This document shows, one piece after another, positions 1 to 8,801 of a DNA stretch of 64,000 nt. The notes under the pieces are model-generated. The model saw nothing but the letters and a program-made list of their open reading frames with translations, did no database searches and was not told where the DNA came from. How positions within the stretch are numbered: position 1 is the first letter of the stretch; every line of letters starts with the position of its first letter. A program made the position numbers and the translations under genes. The stretch is taken from positions 1,736,001 to 1,800,000 of the forward strand of contig NC_013512.1 of NCBI RefSeq assembly GCF_000024885.1, written 5' to 3'. The DNA is from Sulfurospirillum deleyianum DSM 6946. Its GTDB lineage: Bacteria; Campylobacterota; Campylobacteria; Campylobacterales; Sulfurospirillaceae.

Positions 1-394
1 CTACTTTTTTACCTTGACTTGCAAGGGCTATGGCTAGATTTACGGTCGTAGTTGTTTTACCAACACCCCCTTTTCCAGAGCTGACCATCACAAAATTTTT
101 AATGTGTGGCGCCATATTTTTACCCGATTGGGAGTTGCTTTTCTCAACAGGAGGTTTAGGTTGTTTAACCACAACATCGACACGTCCCGCACCCAAAGCT
201 TTAATCGCTTTTTCAATAGAAGCTTTTAACTCATCACCCACGTCTTTACTAGAAGAGACAATCTCTACTTCAACATATACATTTGATTCTGATACTTCAA
301 TGGCTTTGACAAATCCAAACGTCACAATATCTTTTTCAAATCCTGGGTATTTCACCCCACTTAACTGTTCTTGCACTGATTCTTTATTTAACAT
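1..394 (-). CDS. mrp: Mrp/ApbC (NBP35-type) Fe-S cluster carrier ATPase, partial
   Basis: The reverse strand reads from ATG at 394 off the window start; about 131 residues are visible. The N-terminal part (residues 1-80) matches the MIP18/DUF59-like domain of Mrp proteins. The deviant Walker A motif SSGKGGVGKTTT follows around residues 106-117, which identifies a ParA/MinD-class P-loop ATPase used as an Fe-S scaffold or carrier. A GAGGT ribosome site lies just upstream of the ATG. It is divergent from ispDF, as in the C. jejuni Cj1606c-Cj1607 arrangement. The C-terminal half, including the CxxC cluster ligands, is outside the window. Confidence 0.9.
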   Translation of the reverse strand, partial: MLNKESVQEQLSGVKYPGFEKDIVTFGFVKAIEVSESNVYVEVEIVSSSKDVGDELKASIEKAIKALGAGRVDVVVKQPKPPVEKSNSQSGKNMAPHIKNFVMVSSGKGGVGKTTTTVNLAIALASQGKKV

Positions 395-464
395 TTTGAC
401 CTCACATGCTTTTTAATAATGGCGGAATTTAACACAAAAAAGATAAAAAAAAGCTTTCAAAATG

Positions 465-470
465 TATAAT
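465..470 (+). promoter_or_regulatory. Sigma-70 -10 element upstream of ispDF
   Basis: TATAAT at 465-470 in an AT-rich context, about 30 bases before the ispDF start. There is no clear -35 box, which is usual for housekeeping promoters of Campylobacterota. Inference from sequence only. Confidence 0.5.
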
Positions 471-499
471 ATCGTAACACTTCAGAAAAAGGACAAAGT

Positions 500-1624
500 T
501 TGCCCGAAATAACCCTTATTATGTTGGGAGCTGGAAGTTCATCACGCTTTAATCAACGTGTTAAAAAGCAGTGGTTACGCATTGAAGAGACTCCATTATG
601 GCTTTTTGCTACCCAAACACTTCAAACGCTTTTCCCTTTTACACAGACCATTGTTACCACGACACCTGATGAGATGTTTTACGCACAAAAATTTAGCCCA
701 CATATCACCTTCGTTGAAGGAGGAGACACCAGACAAGACTCTTTGCAAAAAGCCCTTTTACATGTAAAGACTCCGTACGTTTTAGTCAGTGACATTGCAC
801 GAGCGTGCATTGACCAAGCAATGCTGGTTCGCCTTTTGGCTGAAATGGAAAACGCCGATATCGTTGTGCCGTATTTACCGGTGGTTGATACCGTTGTTTA
901 TGAAGAGAGTACCATCAATCGTGATGCCATCAAGCTCATACAAACACCTCAACTCTCCCAAACAGCATCTTTAAAAAAAGCCCTTCAAACAGGCGTTATT
1001 TATACAGATGATAGCAGTGCCATTAAAGCTATGGGTGGCAAGGTTGCTTATGTTTTAGGTCATGAGAAAGCCAAAAAGCTTACATGTAAAGACGATATTC
1101 CAACCATGGATTGCCTTCAAGCGCCTTCCAACAGAGCCTTAGTAGGATACGGATTTGATGTCCATGCGTACGAAGAAGGCAAAGCGATGATGTTAGGGGG
1201 TATTCACGTTCACGATACCATCGGCTTTAAAGCACATTCTGATGGCGATGTAGCGATTCACGCACTGATTGACGCTCTCTTAGGGGCGGCTGGTGCTGGA
1301 GACATTGGAGAGCTCTTTCCCGATAATGACGCCCGCTATAAAGATATTGATTCTAAAGTATTACTGAAGGAGGTGTGTACCTTTTTGCGCAAAGTAGGAT
1401 TTGAAATTACCCATTGTGATATCGCCATTATGGCAGAATTTCCACGCCTCAGCCCGTTTAAGGATGCTATACGCTTTTGCCTCGCAGACATCATGGAATT
1501 AAATCCTGTTCATGTCAATATCAAAGCGACCACAACAGAAAAACTAGGATTTGTGGGACGCAAAGAAGGTGTCGCAGCCAGTGCGACCGCTACATTACAC
1601 TATTATGATTGGACACATGTATGA
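500..1624 (+). CDS. ispDF: Bifunctional 2-C-methyl-D-erythritol 4-phosphate cytidylyltransferase / MECDP synthase
   Basis: Fusion enzyme catalysing two steps of the non-mevalonate isoprenoid pathway. Residues 1 to about 210 form the IspD nucleotidyltransferase: LGAGSSSRF at 9-17 and KKQW at 22-25 bind CTP. The usual HDAAR motif reads SDIARA here. Residues from about 215 are IspF: DVH near 219-221 and HSDGDV near 243-248 supply zinc ligands, and the C-terminus carries KATTTEKLGFVGR. Length 374 residues is normal for epsilonproteobacterial IspDF. The start is TTG at 500, preceded by an AAGGA site. The stop overlaps the ATG of the next gene (ATGA), which implies translational coupling with the HP1021-like regulator. 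It carries two TTACATGTAA palindromes (758, 1080). Confidence 0.95.
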   Translation: MPEITLIMLGAGSSSRFNQRVKKQWLRIEETPLWLFATQTLQTLFPFTQTIVTTTPDEMFYAQKFSPHITFVEGGDTRQDSLQKALLHVKTPYVLVSDIARACIDQAMLVRLLAEMENADIVVPYLPVVDTVVYEESTINRDAIKLIQTPQLSQTASLKKALQTGVIYTDDSSAIKAMGGKVAYVLGHEKAKKLTCKDDIPTMDCLQAPSNRALVGYGFDVHAYEEGKAMMLGGIHVHDTIGFKAHSDGDVAIHALIDALLGAAGAGDIGELFPDNDARYKDIDSKVLLKEVCTFLRKVGFEITHCDIAIMAEFPRLSPFKDAIRFCLADIMELNPVHVNIKATTTEKLGFVGRKEGVAASATATLHYYDWTHV

Positions 1625-2508
1625 AGATTTTAATTGTCGAAAATGAAATTTATCTTGCCCAAAGTATCGCCTCAAAATTAATGGAAATCGGACATCTATG
1701 TGAAATTAGTACCAGCATCAAAGACTCACTTAAAGATGAAAAATATGACGCCGTGCTTCTCTCTACCAATATCTCTGGACAAAATTTTTATCCTGTTATT
1801 GAAAAACACCGTAACTCCATTATCATTTTAATGATTTCGTATATCAGCAATGATACCGTCACCAATCCTATCAAAGCAGGTGCAAGTGATTATATTCAAA
1901 AACCCTTTATGATTGAAGAGTTGATTCGAAAATTACAACACCTCAATGAATACAAAAAACTCAAAAAAGAGAACGAAACCTATAAAGAGTATGTGAGTAA
2001 CTTATTTGCCGCTGCAAACCTAGAGCCCATTGACAAGAAGATGAAATTTCCTATTCTCATTAAAACCAATTTTCAAAAACACGCCGATGCCCTCGTGTTT
2101 AACTACGCACAAACGTATAATGAAACATTTACCTTTATCTCGCTTTTAAACGCAAACGCTTTTGAAAAAATCACCCGTGCGAGCAATGATGAGTTGCTCT
2201 ACATCATCGATATTCAAAATTTAAAGCGCAGTGATAAGCTCAAAGCATATGCTGTTTTAGAAGGTAAACGTGCCATTATTTGTAGCACTGACCCTAATGA
2301 AGAGAGTAGCTTCTCTACCATTGAAATCAACACCGAAAGCAAAGTGCTAGACCAAGGTGAAATTTTGAGCATTGATGAATATGTCAAATATATCATTGGT
2401 AATTTTCAAAACAAATTTCCCGACACAGAACTCTCAAAAAAATTAGGAATTTCCCGTAAAAGCTTGTGGGAAAAAAGGAAAAAATATGGAATCAACAAGA
2501 AAAAATAA
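1621..2508 (+). CDS. Atypical orphan response regulator, HP1021/Cj1608-like
   Basis: An N-terminal receiver-like domain (about 1-115) is followed by a mixed middle region and a C-terminal Fis-like helix-turn-helix (ELSKKLGISRKSLWEKRKK, about 268-286). The receiver is degenerate: the acidic pair is E-N, and the phosphoacceptor position after AVLL is Ser48 rather than Asp. The Lys of YIQKPF (K94) is kept. Proteins of this family (HP1021 in Helicobacter, Cj1608 in Campylobacter) are phosphorylation-independent regulators that bind oriC and respond to redox state. Family and gene context (ispDF upstream, sat and pgpA downstream) agree. An in-frame ATG at 1609 is possible, but 1621 overlaps the ispDF stop and begins MKILIVEN, the normal receiver start. 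Confidence 0.85.
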   Translation: MKILIVENEIYLAQSIASKLMEIGHLCEISTSIKDSLKDEKYDAVLLSTNISGQNFYPVIEKHRNSIIILMISYISNDTVTNPIKAGASDYIQKPFMIEELIRKLQHLNEYKKLKKENETYKEYVSNLFAAANLEPIDKKMKFPILIKTNFQKHADALVFNYAQTYNETFTFISLLNANAFEKITRASNDELLYIIDIQNLKRSDKLKAYAVLEGKRAIICSTDPNEESSFSTIEINTESKVLDQGEILSIDEYVKYIIGNFQNKFPDTELSKKLGISRKSLWEKRKKYGINKKK

Positions 2509-3679
2509 CCAATCCCTTTATCTTGATAATGAATTTTTAGCAACTTTAGCACTCGCAAAAGAGGGTATTTTACACCCTGTGGATAAACTAATGAATCAAG
2601 CAGAGTGCCTTGAAGTGGAGCAAAGTGGCTACTACAAAGGCAAACCTTTCCCCTTTCCTTTCATCATCGCCCCAGCGGGAGAAAAAAACAAAGAAACCCT
2701 TACCCATGCACAAAAAGGGGATACGTTAGATTTGATCGTAGATGGAAAAATACGTGGATTTTTAGTGGTCGAAGAGGTCTTTGAGGTGGATAAAAAAAGA
2801 CGTATTGAACAAATTTTTGGCACATATGACCTTTCTAACCCCGAAATCCAATCATTTCTTAAACGTTTAGGCGATTATGCGGTGTGTGGAGCCTATGAAG
2901 TTTGGTTTGATGATATTAAACAGATAAAAACTAACATTCAAGAGGCAAAAAAAGAGCTTGATGCTAAAAATGTCGCAGCGATTATGATTAACGCAAATCC
3001 TTTTCATCGAGCACACGAGCGGGTTATTCGTATGACCCTTGAGAAGTATGACCTTTTGGTGATTTTCCTTCTCAAACCCTATAAACAAGATATTCTCTCG
3101 TATGATTTACGCCTTAAAAGTTTGCAATATTTTGTAGATAATTATCTACCGAAAAACAGAGTGGTCATTGTTCCTTTTGAAAACACCTACCTTTTTTCCA
3201 GTTACAAAAATGCGATTTTAGACAGCATTTGTGCTTCAAACTATGGATGCAATAAGCTTATCTTAGGTCAACATCACAGTGGCATTGGCGCTTATTATGA
3301 CAAAAATGAGATGAAATCCGTTGTCAATCAGTATAATGACCTTGATATTGAGATTGAGATTATTGCTGAGTTTGTCTATTGTGATGAGTGTAAAACCTTG
3401 GTGAGCACAAGCACCTGCCCACATGGCGCACATCACCACATCAAGTACCATGCAAAATCTTTGCTGGAAATCCTAAAATTAGGGATGTTACCGCCTGCTA
3501 TTTTTATGCGCAAAGATATCTCGGCAATGCTTTTGAGTGAGCTTTTCAAGCACCGATTTGATAACATCAGCAAAATTTATGATGCTATTTTCCCCAACAA
3601 TGGACTACTGGAAAGCCATGATGAAAAAGACTTTTACCTTGAACTCATGCGCTTACATCAAACCACATCACTGACATAG
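2486..3679 (+). CDS. sat: Sulfate adenylyltransferase (ATP sulfurylase)
   Basis: 397 residues of ATP-sulfurylase type: a PUA-like N-terminal domain (about 1-150), then a catalytic domain with NANPFHRAHE near residues 169-178, equivalent to the NPxHRAH nucleotide-binding loop. QHHSGIG (about 260) corresponds to the second substrate loop. The ATG at 2486 has an AAGGA site and overlaps the end of the upstream regulator by 23 bases. It activates sulfate to APS. No APS kinase or reductase gene lies in this window, so its physiological direction cannot be read here. The context matches C. jejuni Cj1609. Confidence 0.82.
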   Translation: MESTRKNNQSLYLDNEFLATLALAKEGILHPVDKLMNQAECLEVEQSGYYKGKPFPFPFIIAPAGEKNKETLTHAQKGDTLDLIVDGKIRGFLVVEEVFEVDKKRRIEQIFGTYDLSNPEIQSFLKRLGDYAVCGAYEVWFDDIKQIKTNIQEAKKELDAKNVAAIMINANPFHRAHERVIRMTLEKYDLLVIFLLKPYKQDILSYDLRLKSLQYFVDNYLPKNRVVIVPFENTYLFSSYKNAILDSICASNYGCNKLILGQHHSGIGAYYDKNEMKSVVNQYNDLDIEIEIIAEFVYCDECKTLVSTSTCPHGAHHHIKYHAKSLLEILKLGMLPPAIFMRKDISAMLLSELFKHRFDNISKIYDAIFPNNGLLESHDEKDFYLELMRLHQTTSLT

Positions 3680-3686
3680 GAATCAT

Positions 3687-4160
3687 ATGCGACCCAATGC
3701 TTTTTTAACCTTTTGCTATTCAGGACTCTTCCCAAAAGCTCCAGGCACAGCAGGAACCTTTCTTGCGGTTATCCTAGGAGTAGGGATTATTCGTTTTATT
3801 TCCATGGAAACCTTGGTTTTATTGACCATTCTTTTTACCTTAATGGGGATACGTCAAATCAATGCGTATGAGACGCATAGTGGCAATCACGACGATAAAC
3901 GTATTGTGATTGATGAAGTCGTAGGGGTTTGGATTGCACTCATTTTAAGCTCAGCAACACTCACTCAAATCGTTTTTAGTTTTTTATTTTTTCGTCTTTT
4001 TGATATTTGGAAGCCCTCTGTCATTGGGAGAATTGACCGCAATATTCAAGGAGGTATTGGGGTGATGGGCGATGACATGTTAGCGGGTATTTTTGCTGGA
4101 ATTTGCAGTGCAGGCGTCTTTCAACTCATCGAAATGATAGAGAAAACTCTCTTAAATTAA
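3687..4160 (+). CDS. pgpA: Phosphatidylglycerophosphatase A
   Basis: 157-residue membrane protein that dephosphorylates phosphatidylglycerol phosphate to phosphatidylglycerol at the inner membrane. The opening FCYSGLFPKAPGTAGTF and the acidic HDDKRIVIDEVVG segment are typical of PgpA, followed by FDIWKPSVIGRID. Hydrophobic helices surround these motifs. It starts 7 bases after sat with an AGGAAT site, so it is the last gene of the ispDF operon, the same order as in C. jejuni. Confidence 0.9.
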   Translation: MRPNAFLTFCYSGLFPKAPGTAGTFLAVILGVGIIRFISMETLVLLTILFTLMGIRQINAYETHSGNHDDKRIVIDEVVGVWIALILSSATLTQIVFSFLFFRLFDIWKPSVIGRIDRNIQGGIGVMGDDMLAGIFAGICSAGVFQLIEMIEKTLLN

Positions 4161-4270
4161 AAAATTACTTTTTTATCACACAAGAGTCATAAGCCACATC
4201 CAACTATACTTTTTAGACAAAGGGTTCTTTCGTCACACAAAGAGTCCTATTCCCCCAAAAAGGATAGACC

Positions 4271-4837
4271 ATGAAATCACTTATCAAACTTTTTTTTGCC
4301 CTCTTTCTTAGTTTCTCTTTTGTACACGCAAAAGAGTTTGTCATTGACGCCAGTCACTCGCATGTGGGATTTAGTATCAAACACATGATGATCTCAAATG
4401 TCAAAGGCAATTTCAATACCTATAGTGCTGAAATCGAGTTCGATGAGGCGAATAAACAGTTTACTAAACTCAATGCAAAAATTGATGCAGCGTCCATTGA
4501 CACAGGCATTAGTAAACGAGATGAGCATTTACGCAGTGCGGACTTTTTTGATGTCGCAAAGTTTAAAACTATCGAATTTGTCATGACCTCTATGAAAGAG
4601 AACAAAGTCTATGGAAAACTGACTATGCACGGTATCACCAAAGATATTGTCCTTCAAAGTACGGTTCATGGCTTGATTAAAGACTTTCAAGGCAATCAAC
4701 GTCTAGGATTTAGTTTGGAAGGAAAACTCAACCGTAAAGATTTTGCTCTCACATGGAATAAAATCCTAGAAGGGGGTGGACTAACGGTGGATGAAACGGT
4801 CAATATCACCATTGAAGTGGAAGCCATCGCCCTATAA
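4271..4837 (+). CDS. YceI-family periplasmic lipid-binding protein
   Basis: 188 residues with a clear signal peptide (positive MKSLIK, hydrophobic core, cleavage near VHA-K at about residue 21). The mature part begins FVIDASHSHVGFSIKHMM, the characteristic first strand of the YceI lipocalin-like beta barrel, which in known members binds polyisoprenoids. AAGGATAGACC precedes the ATG. Its last bases overlap the end of the convergent YigZ-like gene by 6 bases. Substrate unknown. Confidence 0.85.
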   Translation: MKSLIKLFFALFLSFSFVHAKEFVIDASHSHVGFSIKHMMISNVKGNFNTYSAEIEFDEANKQFTKLNAKIDAASIDTGISKRDEHLRSADFFDVAKFKTIEFVMTSMKENKVYGKLTMHGITKDIVLQSTVHGLIKDFQGNQRLGFSLEGKLNRKDFALTWNKILEGGGLTVDETVNITIEVEAIAL

Positions 4838-5422
4838 AAGGCTAAAACCATCCCGCTCAAATGCTAAAGCGAAGTGCAAAAATGCTTGTTTTTGTGCTTC
4901 GCTTAACTCAAATCTCCAGACCACACCATCGCTCTCAAACAAACGCTCCTTTACCTGTAAGTCATGATGCATAACATAGTGCTCAAAACGAGGCACGAGT
5001 GAATAAATGGTTTTACATGTAAGAAGTTCTTTGAAAACAAAAGGAACAAGAGAAGCCCCCGCTATCACCTCTTTCGCACTTCTCCCATAAGCCCTCACCA
5101 AACCTCCTGTGCCTAACTTAATACCTCCAAAATACCGCACAATTAAAAGCCCCACTTCAACCAATTCATATCCACGCATGACATTAAGCACAGGAGGACC
5201 TGAGGTTCCCTTAGGCTCACCATCATCAGAATTATTTTCAACAATCTGGCGAAATTCATTAAAATAACGCTTTGCCCAGACAATATGTGCGGCTTTGGGA
5301 TGTTCATTTTTGAGTGTTACATGTAAAGATTCCATGTCATCAATGGGAGATAAAAAACTTAAAAAAGTGGACTTTTTTTCTTCAAAAAAGGAGGAAAAAA
5401 TCTCATCTACGGTATACATCAT
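4832..5422 (-). CDS. YigZ/IMPACT family protein
   Basis: 196 residues. The N-terminal IMPACT domain contains DDGEPKGTSGPP (67-77) and the hallmark YFGGIKLGTGGLVRAYG (97-113). The C-terminal about 60 residues fit the DUF1949-like domain. Bacterial YigZ proteins are linked to translation or RNA-related stress, but their biochemical role is unsettled. Contains two TTACATGTAA palindromes (5013, 5317) and one near-copy (4931). Confidence 0.85.
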   Translation of the reverse strand: MMYTVDEIFSSFFEEKKSTFLSFLSPIDDMESLHVTLKNEHPKAAHIVWAKRYFNEFRQIVENNSDDGEPKGTSGPPVLNVMRGYELVEVGLLIVRYFGGIKLGTGGLVRAYGRSAKEVIAGASLVPFVFKELLTCKTIYSLVPRFEHYVMHHDLQVKERLFESDGVVWRFELSEAQKQAFLHFALAFERDGFSLL

Positions 5423-5501
5423 TACGCTTCAATCCAAAATATTAAAATTAAAAACTTTATATATTAACACCAGTCTAAACTAAATCCCTGCTTACTGTCA
5501 T

Positions 5502-6161
5502 TTAGTTTTTAAAAATCTCTTGAGGAGTACCTATATACTCTATACGTCCTTTATTAAGACCAATAACCCTGTGCGCTAATACTTTTGCATCAATTATAGT
5601 ATGTGTAACGTAAATAATACTAAGATGCAGTTTTTGTTGCAATATCTTTAACTCCGTTCTGATTTCATGAGCTGTTGCTTCATCCAAGCTAGACAAAGGT
5701 TCATCTAAAAGCAAAATTTTTGGTTGTGTGACAATAGCACGAGCAAGTCCTACACGTTGTTTTTCACCTCCACTTAAATTTTTAGGATATCTGTTTTTCA
5801 AATGAGAAATATGAAGTGTTCCCATTATTTCAGATACTTTTTTTTCTAAACTTCCTTTACTCATTCCTTTTACACGCAATCCAAAGGCAATATTTTCAAA
5901 AACATCTAAGTGAGGAAAGAGATGAATGGCTTGATGTAGATAACTTATCTCCCTTTTTTGTGTGACAATCTGATTCATTCGTTTTTCATCAAAATAAAGA
6001 TCACCACTATGTCCAACAAAACCTGCAAGGATGTTTAAAAGCGTACTTTTCCCCGCTCCAGAATGTCCTAATATAACCATAAATTCACCATCATGTATGG
6101 TTATATTAATATCTTTCAAACAATAAGAAGTAGAAATATTTTGCATTCTAATCGTTGCCAT
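5502..6161 (-). CDS. ABC transporter ATP-binding protein, NitT/TauT (SsuB/TauB) type
   Basis: 219 residues with Walker A GHSGAGKST (32-40), signature LSGGEKQRVG and Walker B ILLLDEPLSSLDE, followed by a switch His (YVTHT). It resembles SsuB/TauB/NrtD ATPases that energise importers of sulfonates, nitrate or related anions. Last gene of a three-gene minus-strand unit (binding protein, permease, ATPase), 3 bases after the permease. The unit is visibly more AT-rich than the mod operon beside it. Confidence 0.85.
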   Translation of the reverse strand: MATIRMQNISTSYCLKDINITIHDGEFMVILGHSGAGKSTLLNILAGFVGHSGDLYFDEKRMNQIVTQKREISYLHQAIHLFPHLDVFENIAFGLRVKGMSKGSLEKKVSEIMGTLHISHLKNRYPKNLSGGEKQRVGLARAIVTQPKILLLDEPLSSLDEATAHEIRTELKILQQKLHLSIIYVTHTIIDAKVLAHRVIGLNKGRIEYIGTPQEIFKN

Positions 6162-6164
6162 AAA

Positions 6165-6917
6165 CTACCTCCAATTTTTAGTGACATAGTGTTCTAACCA
6201 ATAAATACTTTTTTCAAAACTAAAACTCATAAAGGCTAAAAGCATAAGTGAAACCATAATAATATCAACACGAATCAAACTCTCTGCTTGAATCATCATA
6301 GATCCAATTCCTGTAGGAATAGCAAACATCTCAGAAGCTAAAACCGTTTTCCACACCATACCCGCTTCCAATCTCAATCCTGTAAAAATAGTAGGCGCCG
6401 CTAAAGGAAGCATTACTCGTATCAAAATATACCACGATGAAGCACCTAAGGATTTTGCTGTATTAATGTATTCATAAGGAATTTCCTTAATGCCCAATAA
6501 CGTTGCATACGCTACTGGGAAAAAAGCACAGATAAAAATAAGTGTAATTGGTAGCGCTTCGTTAATACCAATCCACAACATCATGAGTGGTAACCATCCC
6601 AAAGTGGGAATAGGTAAAAGTAAGCTAATTAGAGGTTTGAGCGATTTTTCTATCATAACATTCATTCCCATTAAAATACCAACAACAATACCCAGTAGAC
6701 CCCCAAGCAAATACCCTATAGCAACCCTTGCAAAAGAGTGACTTAAATTTTCGATAATGATTCCTGAATAAAGGAGATGATAAAACTCAATGATCACATT
6801 CGAAAAAGAAGGTAAAAGAGGTGTTTGTGCAATTCTACCAGCCAATTCCCAAATCATAAGAAAAAGAAAAATAGGACTATTCAGCAATAAAAAATTTAAA
6901 ATATATTTTTTGACCAT
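6165..6917 (-). CDS. ABC transporter permease, NitT/TauT type
   Basis: 250 residues with about six hydrophobic helices and the cytoplasmic EAA-like loop SLGASSWYILIRVMLPLAAP typical of BPD_transp_1 permeases of the SsuC/TauC class. It forms the membrane channel for the neighbouring ATPase and binding protein. The start lies 2 bases downstream of the binding-protein stop, so the genes are probably translated together. Confidence 0.87.
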   Translation of the reverse strand: MVKKYILNFLLLNSPIFLFLMIWELAGRIAQTPLLPSFSNVIIEFYHLLYSGIIIENLSHSFARVAIGYLLGGLLGIVVGILMGMNVMIEKSLKPLISLLLPIPTLGWLPLMMLWIGINEALPITLIFICAFFPVAYATLLGIKEIPYEYINTAKSLGASSWYILIRVMLPLAAPTIFTGLRLEAGMVWKTVLASEMFAIPTGIGSMMIQAESLIRVDIIMVSLMLLAFMSFSFEKSIYWLEHYVTKNWR

Positions 6918-6919
6918 TA

Positions 6920-7903
6920 TTAATCCACCACTAAAATCTCTTTAGCATCAAATGATTTTTTAATAAACCCATATTGAACCATTTTATCAATGACTTCTTG
7001 AACATCTTTTTCAGATATCTTGGAAGTAAGCCCTAACTGCTTAATAGATCCTTTAGCAATTTCTGGGGTAACACTAAGGTCTATTTCAGGTGTTTTTGTC
7101 TCATTTTTAATACGATCTTGGTATACATTTAAATTCTTGGCTACGATGATGGAAGCTTCGTCATTATCTTTGTTAATTGCATCAATCGCTTCTTGATTTA
7201 TCTGTTTTAGCTTTGTGACAGTTTTTGGGTACTCCTGAAGCATTTTATCAGATACTACAATGACACTTCCTTGTAAATCTTTCCATAAATCTTGGCTCGA
7301 TACCAACATACTCATGCCTTCCATATGAGAAGCAAGTGTTGCAAAATGCTCTGGTAAAACAACAGCATCAACAAGACCTGATTTCAAAGCCATAATTTGC
7401 TTAGATGAATTCATGGTCAGAAAATTTTTTCTCACCTTTTGTGCATCTAGGTTGGCTTTTTCAATTAAAACTTCTTGTATAAAACTTGTCACCGTTCCTT
7501 TAGGTCCCACGCCTATTTTGATTCCCTCTTTTCCTAGGTCCTGAACCGTCTTAATTTTAGCGCTATTCACAACAACACCATAACCATCTTTATGTGTCCC
7601 TGCAATAATTTTAATGGGAACACCTCCATTAACATAAGTAATAATAGCAGGGACTAAACACATATATGCAACATCAAAATGTTCTTTAACAAAGGCTGTT
7701 GCTACCGCTGCGCCACTGACATACACTTTAACATCATTAACATCAATACCATTTTTTTTAAACAATCCTTTAGCTTCTGCATAGTAGTACGATGTTGCGT
7801 GACTCGTATACTCAACAGCAAAATTTAAATTCTTTTTCTCTCCATCATTAGCTATTAATAAATTACATACAATTAAAAAACCCACTATCCCTCTTTTTAA
7901 CAT
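6920..7903 (-). CDS. ABC transporter substrate-binding protein, NMT1/SsuA-like
   Basis: 327 residues: an N-terminal signal sequence (MLKRGIVGFLIVCNLLIAN) and then an NMT1/SsuA-type periplasmic binding fold (AVEYTSHATSYYYAEAKGLF, GIKIGVGPKGT). AAAGGTGTACAG precedes the ATG. The ligand cannot be deduced; aliphatic sulfonate, taurine, nitrate and thiamine-precursor binders share this fold. It begins only 37 bases after modC, so read-through from the molybdate operon is possible. Confidence 0.82.
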   Translation of the reverse strand: MLKRGIVGFLIVCNLLIANDGEKKNLNFAVEYTSHATSYYYAEAKGLFKKNGIDVNDVKVYVSGAAVATAFVKEHFDVAYMCLVPAIITYVNGGVPIKIIAGTHKDGYGVVVNSAKIKTVQDLGKEGIKIGVGPKGTVTSFIQEVLIEKANLDAQKVRKNFLTMNSSKQIMALKSGLVDAVVLPEHFATLASHMEGMSMLVSSQDLWKDLQGSVIVVSDKMLQEYPKTVTKLKQINQEAIDAINKDNDEASIIVAKNLNVYQDRIKNETKTPEIDLSVTPEIAKGSIKQLGLTSKISEKDVQEVIDKMVQYGFIKKSFDAKEILVVD

Positions 7904-7940
7904 CTGTACACCTTTTTATTTAAGTTTGGATACTTTACCG

Positions 7941-8801
7941 TCACTTTTTTTGAAATGTTATAATGGGCGCAAACGCTTTCGTACCAATCGTAACGTTATC
8001 CCCTATTTTCAAGCTTTCTGCCTCGCTTCTATCTAAAACGACCTCAACCAACTGCTGTCCAATAGCAATCACCGCTACATAAATCACATCAACCCGCACA
8101 ATCTCTAAAACTTCACCTTCAAAAGAGAACTTTTGAGAGCCTTGTGTACGCAAAAGTACCTCTTTTGCGCTTCCATCTTGAATGATACTTCCCTGAGACA
8201 TCACCAAGACACGGTTACTTAAGCGGTACATTTCGCTGGGGTCATGACTGACAATCATCGTTGTGGTCTCAAACTCTTTATGAAGTGTCAAAATTTCATT
8301 TTGCAACTTTAAGCGCATGGAAGGATCAAGCGCAGAGAGGGGTTCATCCATCAAAAGCAATTTGGGACGATTCATCATCGCACGACACAAACTCACCCGC
8401 TGTTTTTGCCCACCTGAAAGCGTCAAAGGAGATCGTTTGGCGAGTTCACTTAATTCTGTAATTTCCAAAAGATGGAATGCTAATTCTCTATCATTTCGAA
8501 CAAAAAGCAAATTTTCCAACACACTCATATTGGGAAAAAGCGCATAGTCTTGAAACACAAACCCAATGCCTCTTTGCTGAGGTAAAACGGCTTTCGAGCC
8601 ATCCAACCACACTTCATCATTCACAACAATACGCCCTTTTGCTTCTTCTAACCCTGCTAAGATACGAAGAAGTGTCGTTTTTCCACTACCACTTTGACCT
8701 GAAAGAGCCACAAAACTTTGAGGCTCAATCGTAAGATTTACATGTAGCGCCATTTTTCCACGTGAACCTAAGAGCTCTTTTTCAACCGCAATTTCTATCA
8801 T
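7941..8801 (-). CDS. modC: Molybdate ABC transporter ATP-binding protein
   Basis: 286 residues. Walker A GQSGSGKTT (about 34-42), signature LSGGQKQRVSLCRA, Walker B LLLMDEPLSALDP, and a C-terminal TOBE-like region (about 215-286, ending NVTIGTKAFAPII) mark ModC, which powers molybdate (or tungstate) import. The ATG overlaps the modB stop as ATGA. A one-mismatch copy of the TTACATGTAA palindrome lies near 8709. Confidence 0.88.
   Translation of the reverse strand: MIEIAVEKELLGSRGKMALHVNLTIEPQSFVALSGQSGSGKTTLLRILAGLEEAKGRIVVNDEVWLDGSKAVLPQQRGIGFVFQDYALFPNMSVLENLLFVRNDRELAFHLLEITELSELAKRSPLTLSGGQKQRVSLCRAMMNRPKLLLMDEPLSALDPSMRLKLQNEILTLHKEFETTTMIVSHDPSEMYRLSNRVLVMSQGSIIQDGSAKEVLLRTQGSQKFSFEGEVLEIVRVDVIYVAVIAIGQQLVEVVLDRSEAESLKIGDNVTIGTKAFAPIITFQKK

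Noticed and set aside
30-416. Plus-strand 128-codon open frame
   Set aside because: Antisense shadow of the mrp gene, whose frame shows a Walker A motif on the minus strand.
5502-7903. Tungstate (TupABC) transporter
   Set aside because: Binding protein is of NMT1/SsuA type, not TupA; gene order and ATPase type also differ.
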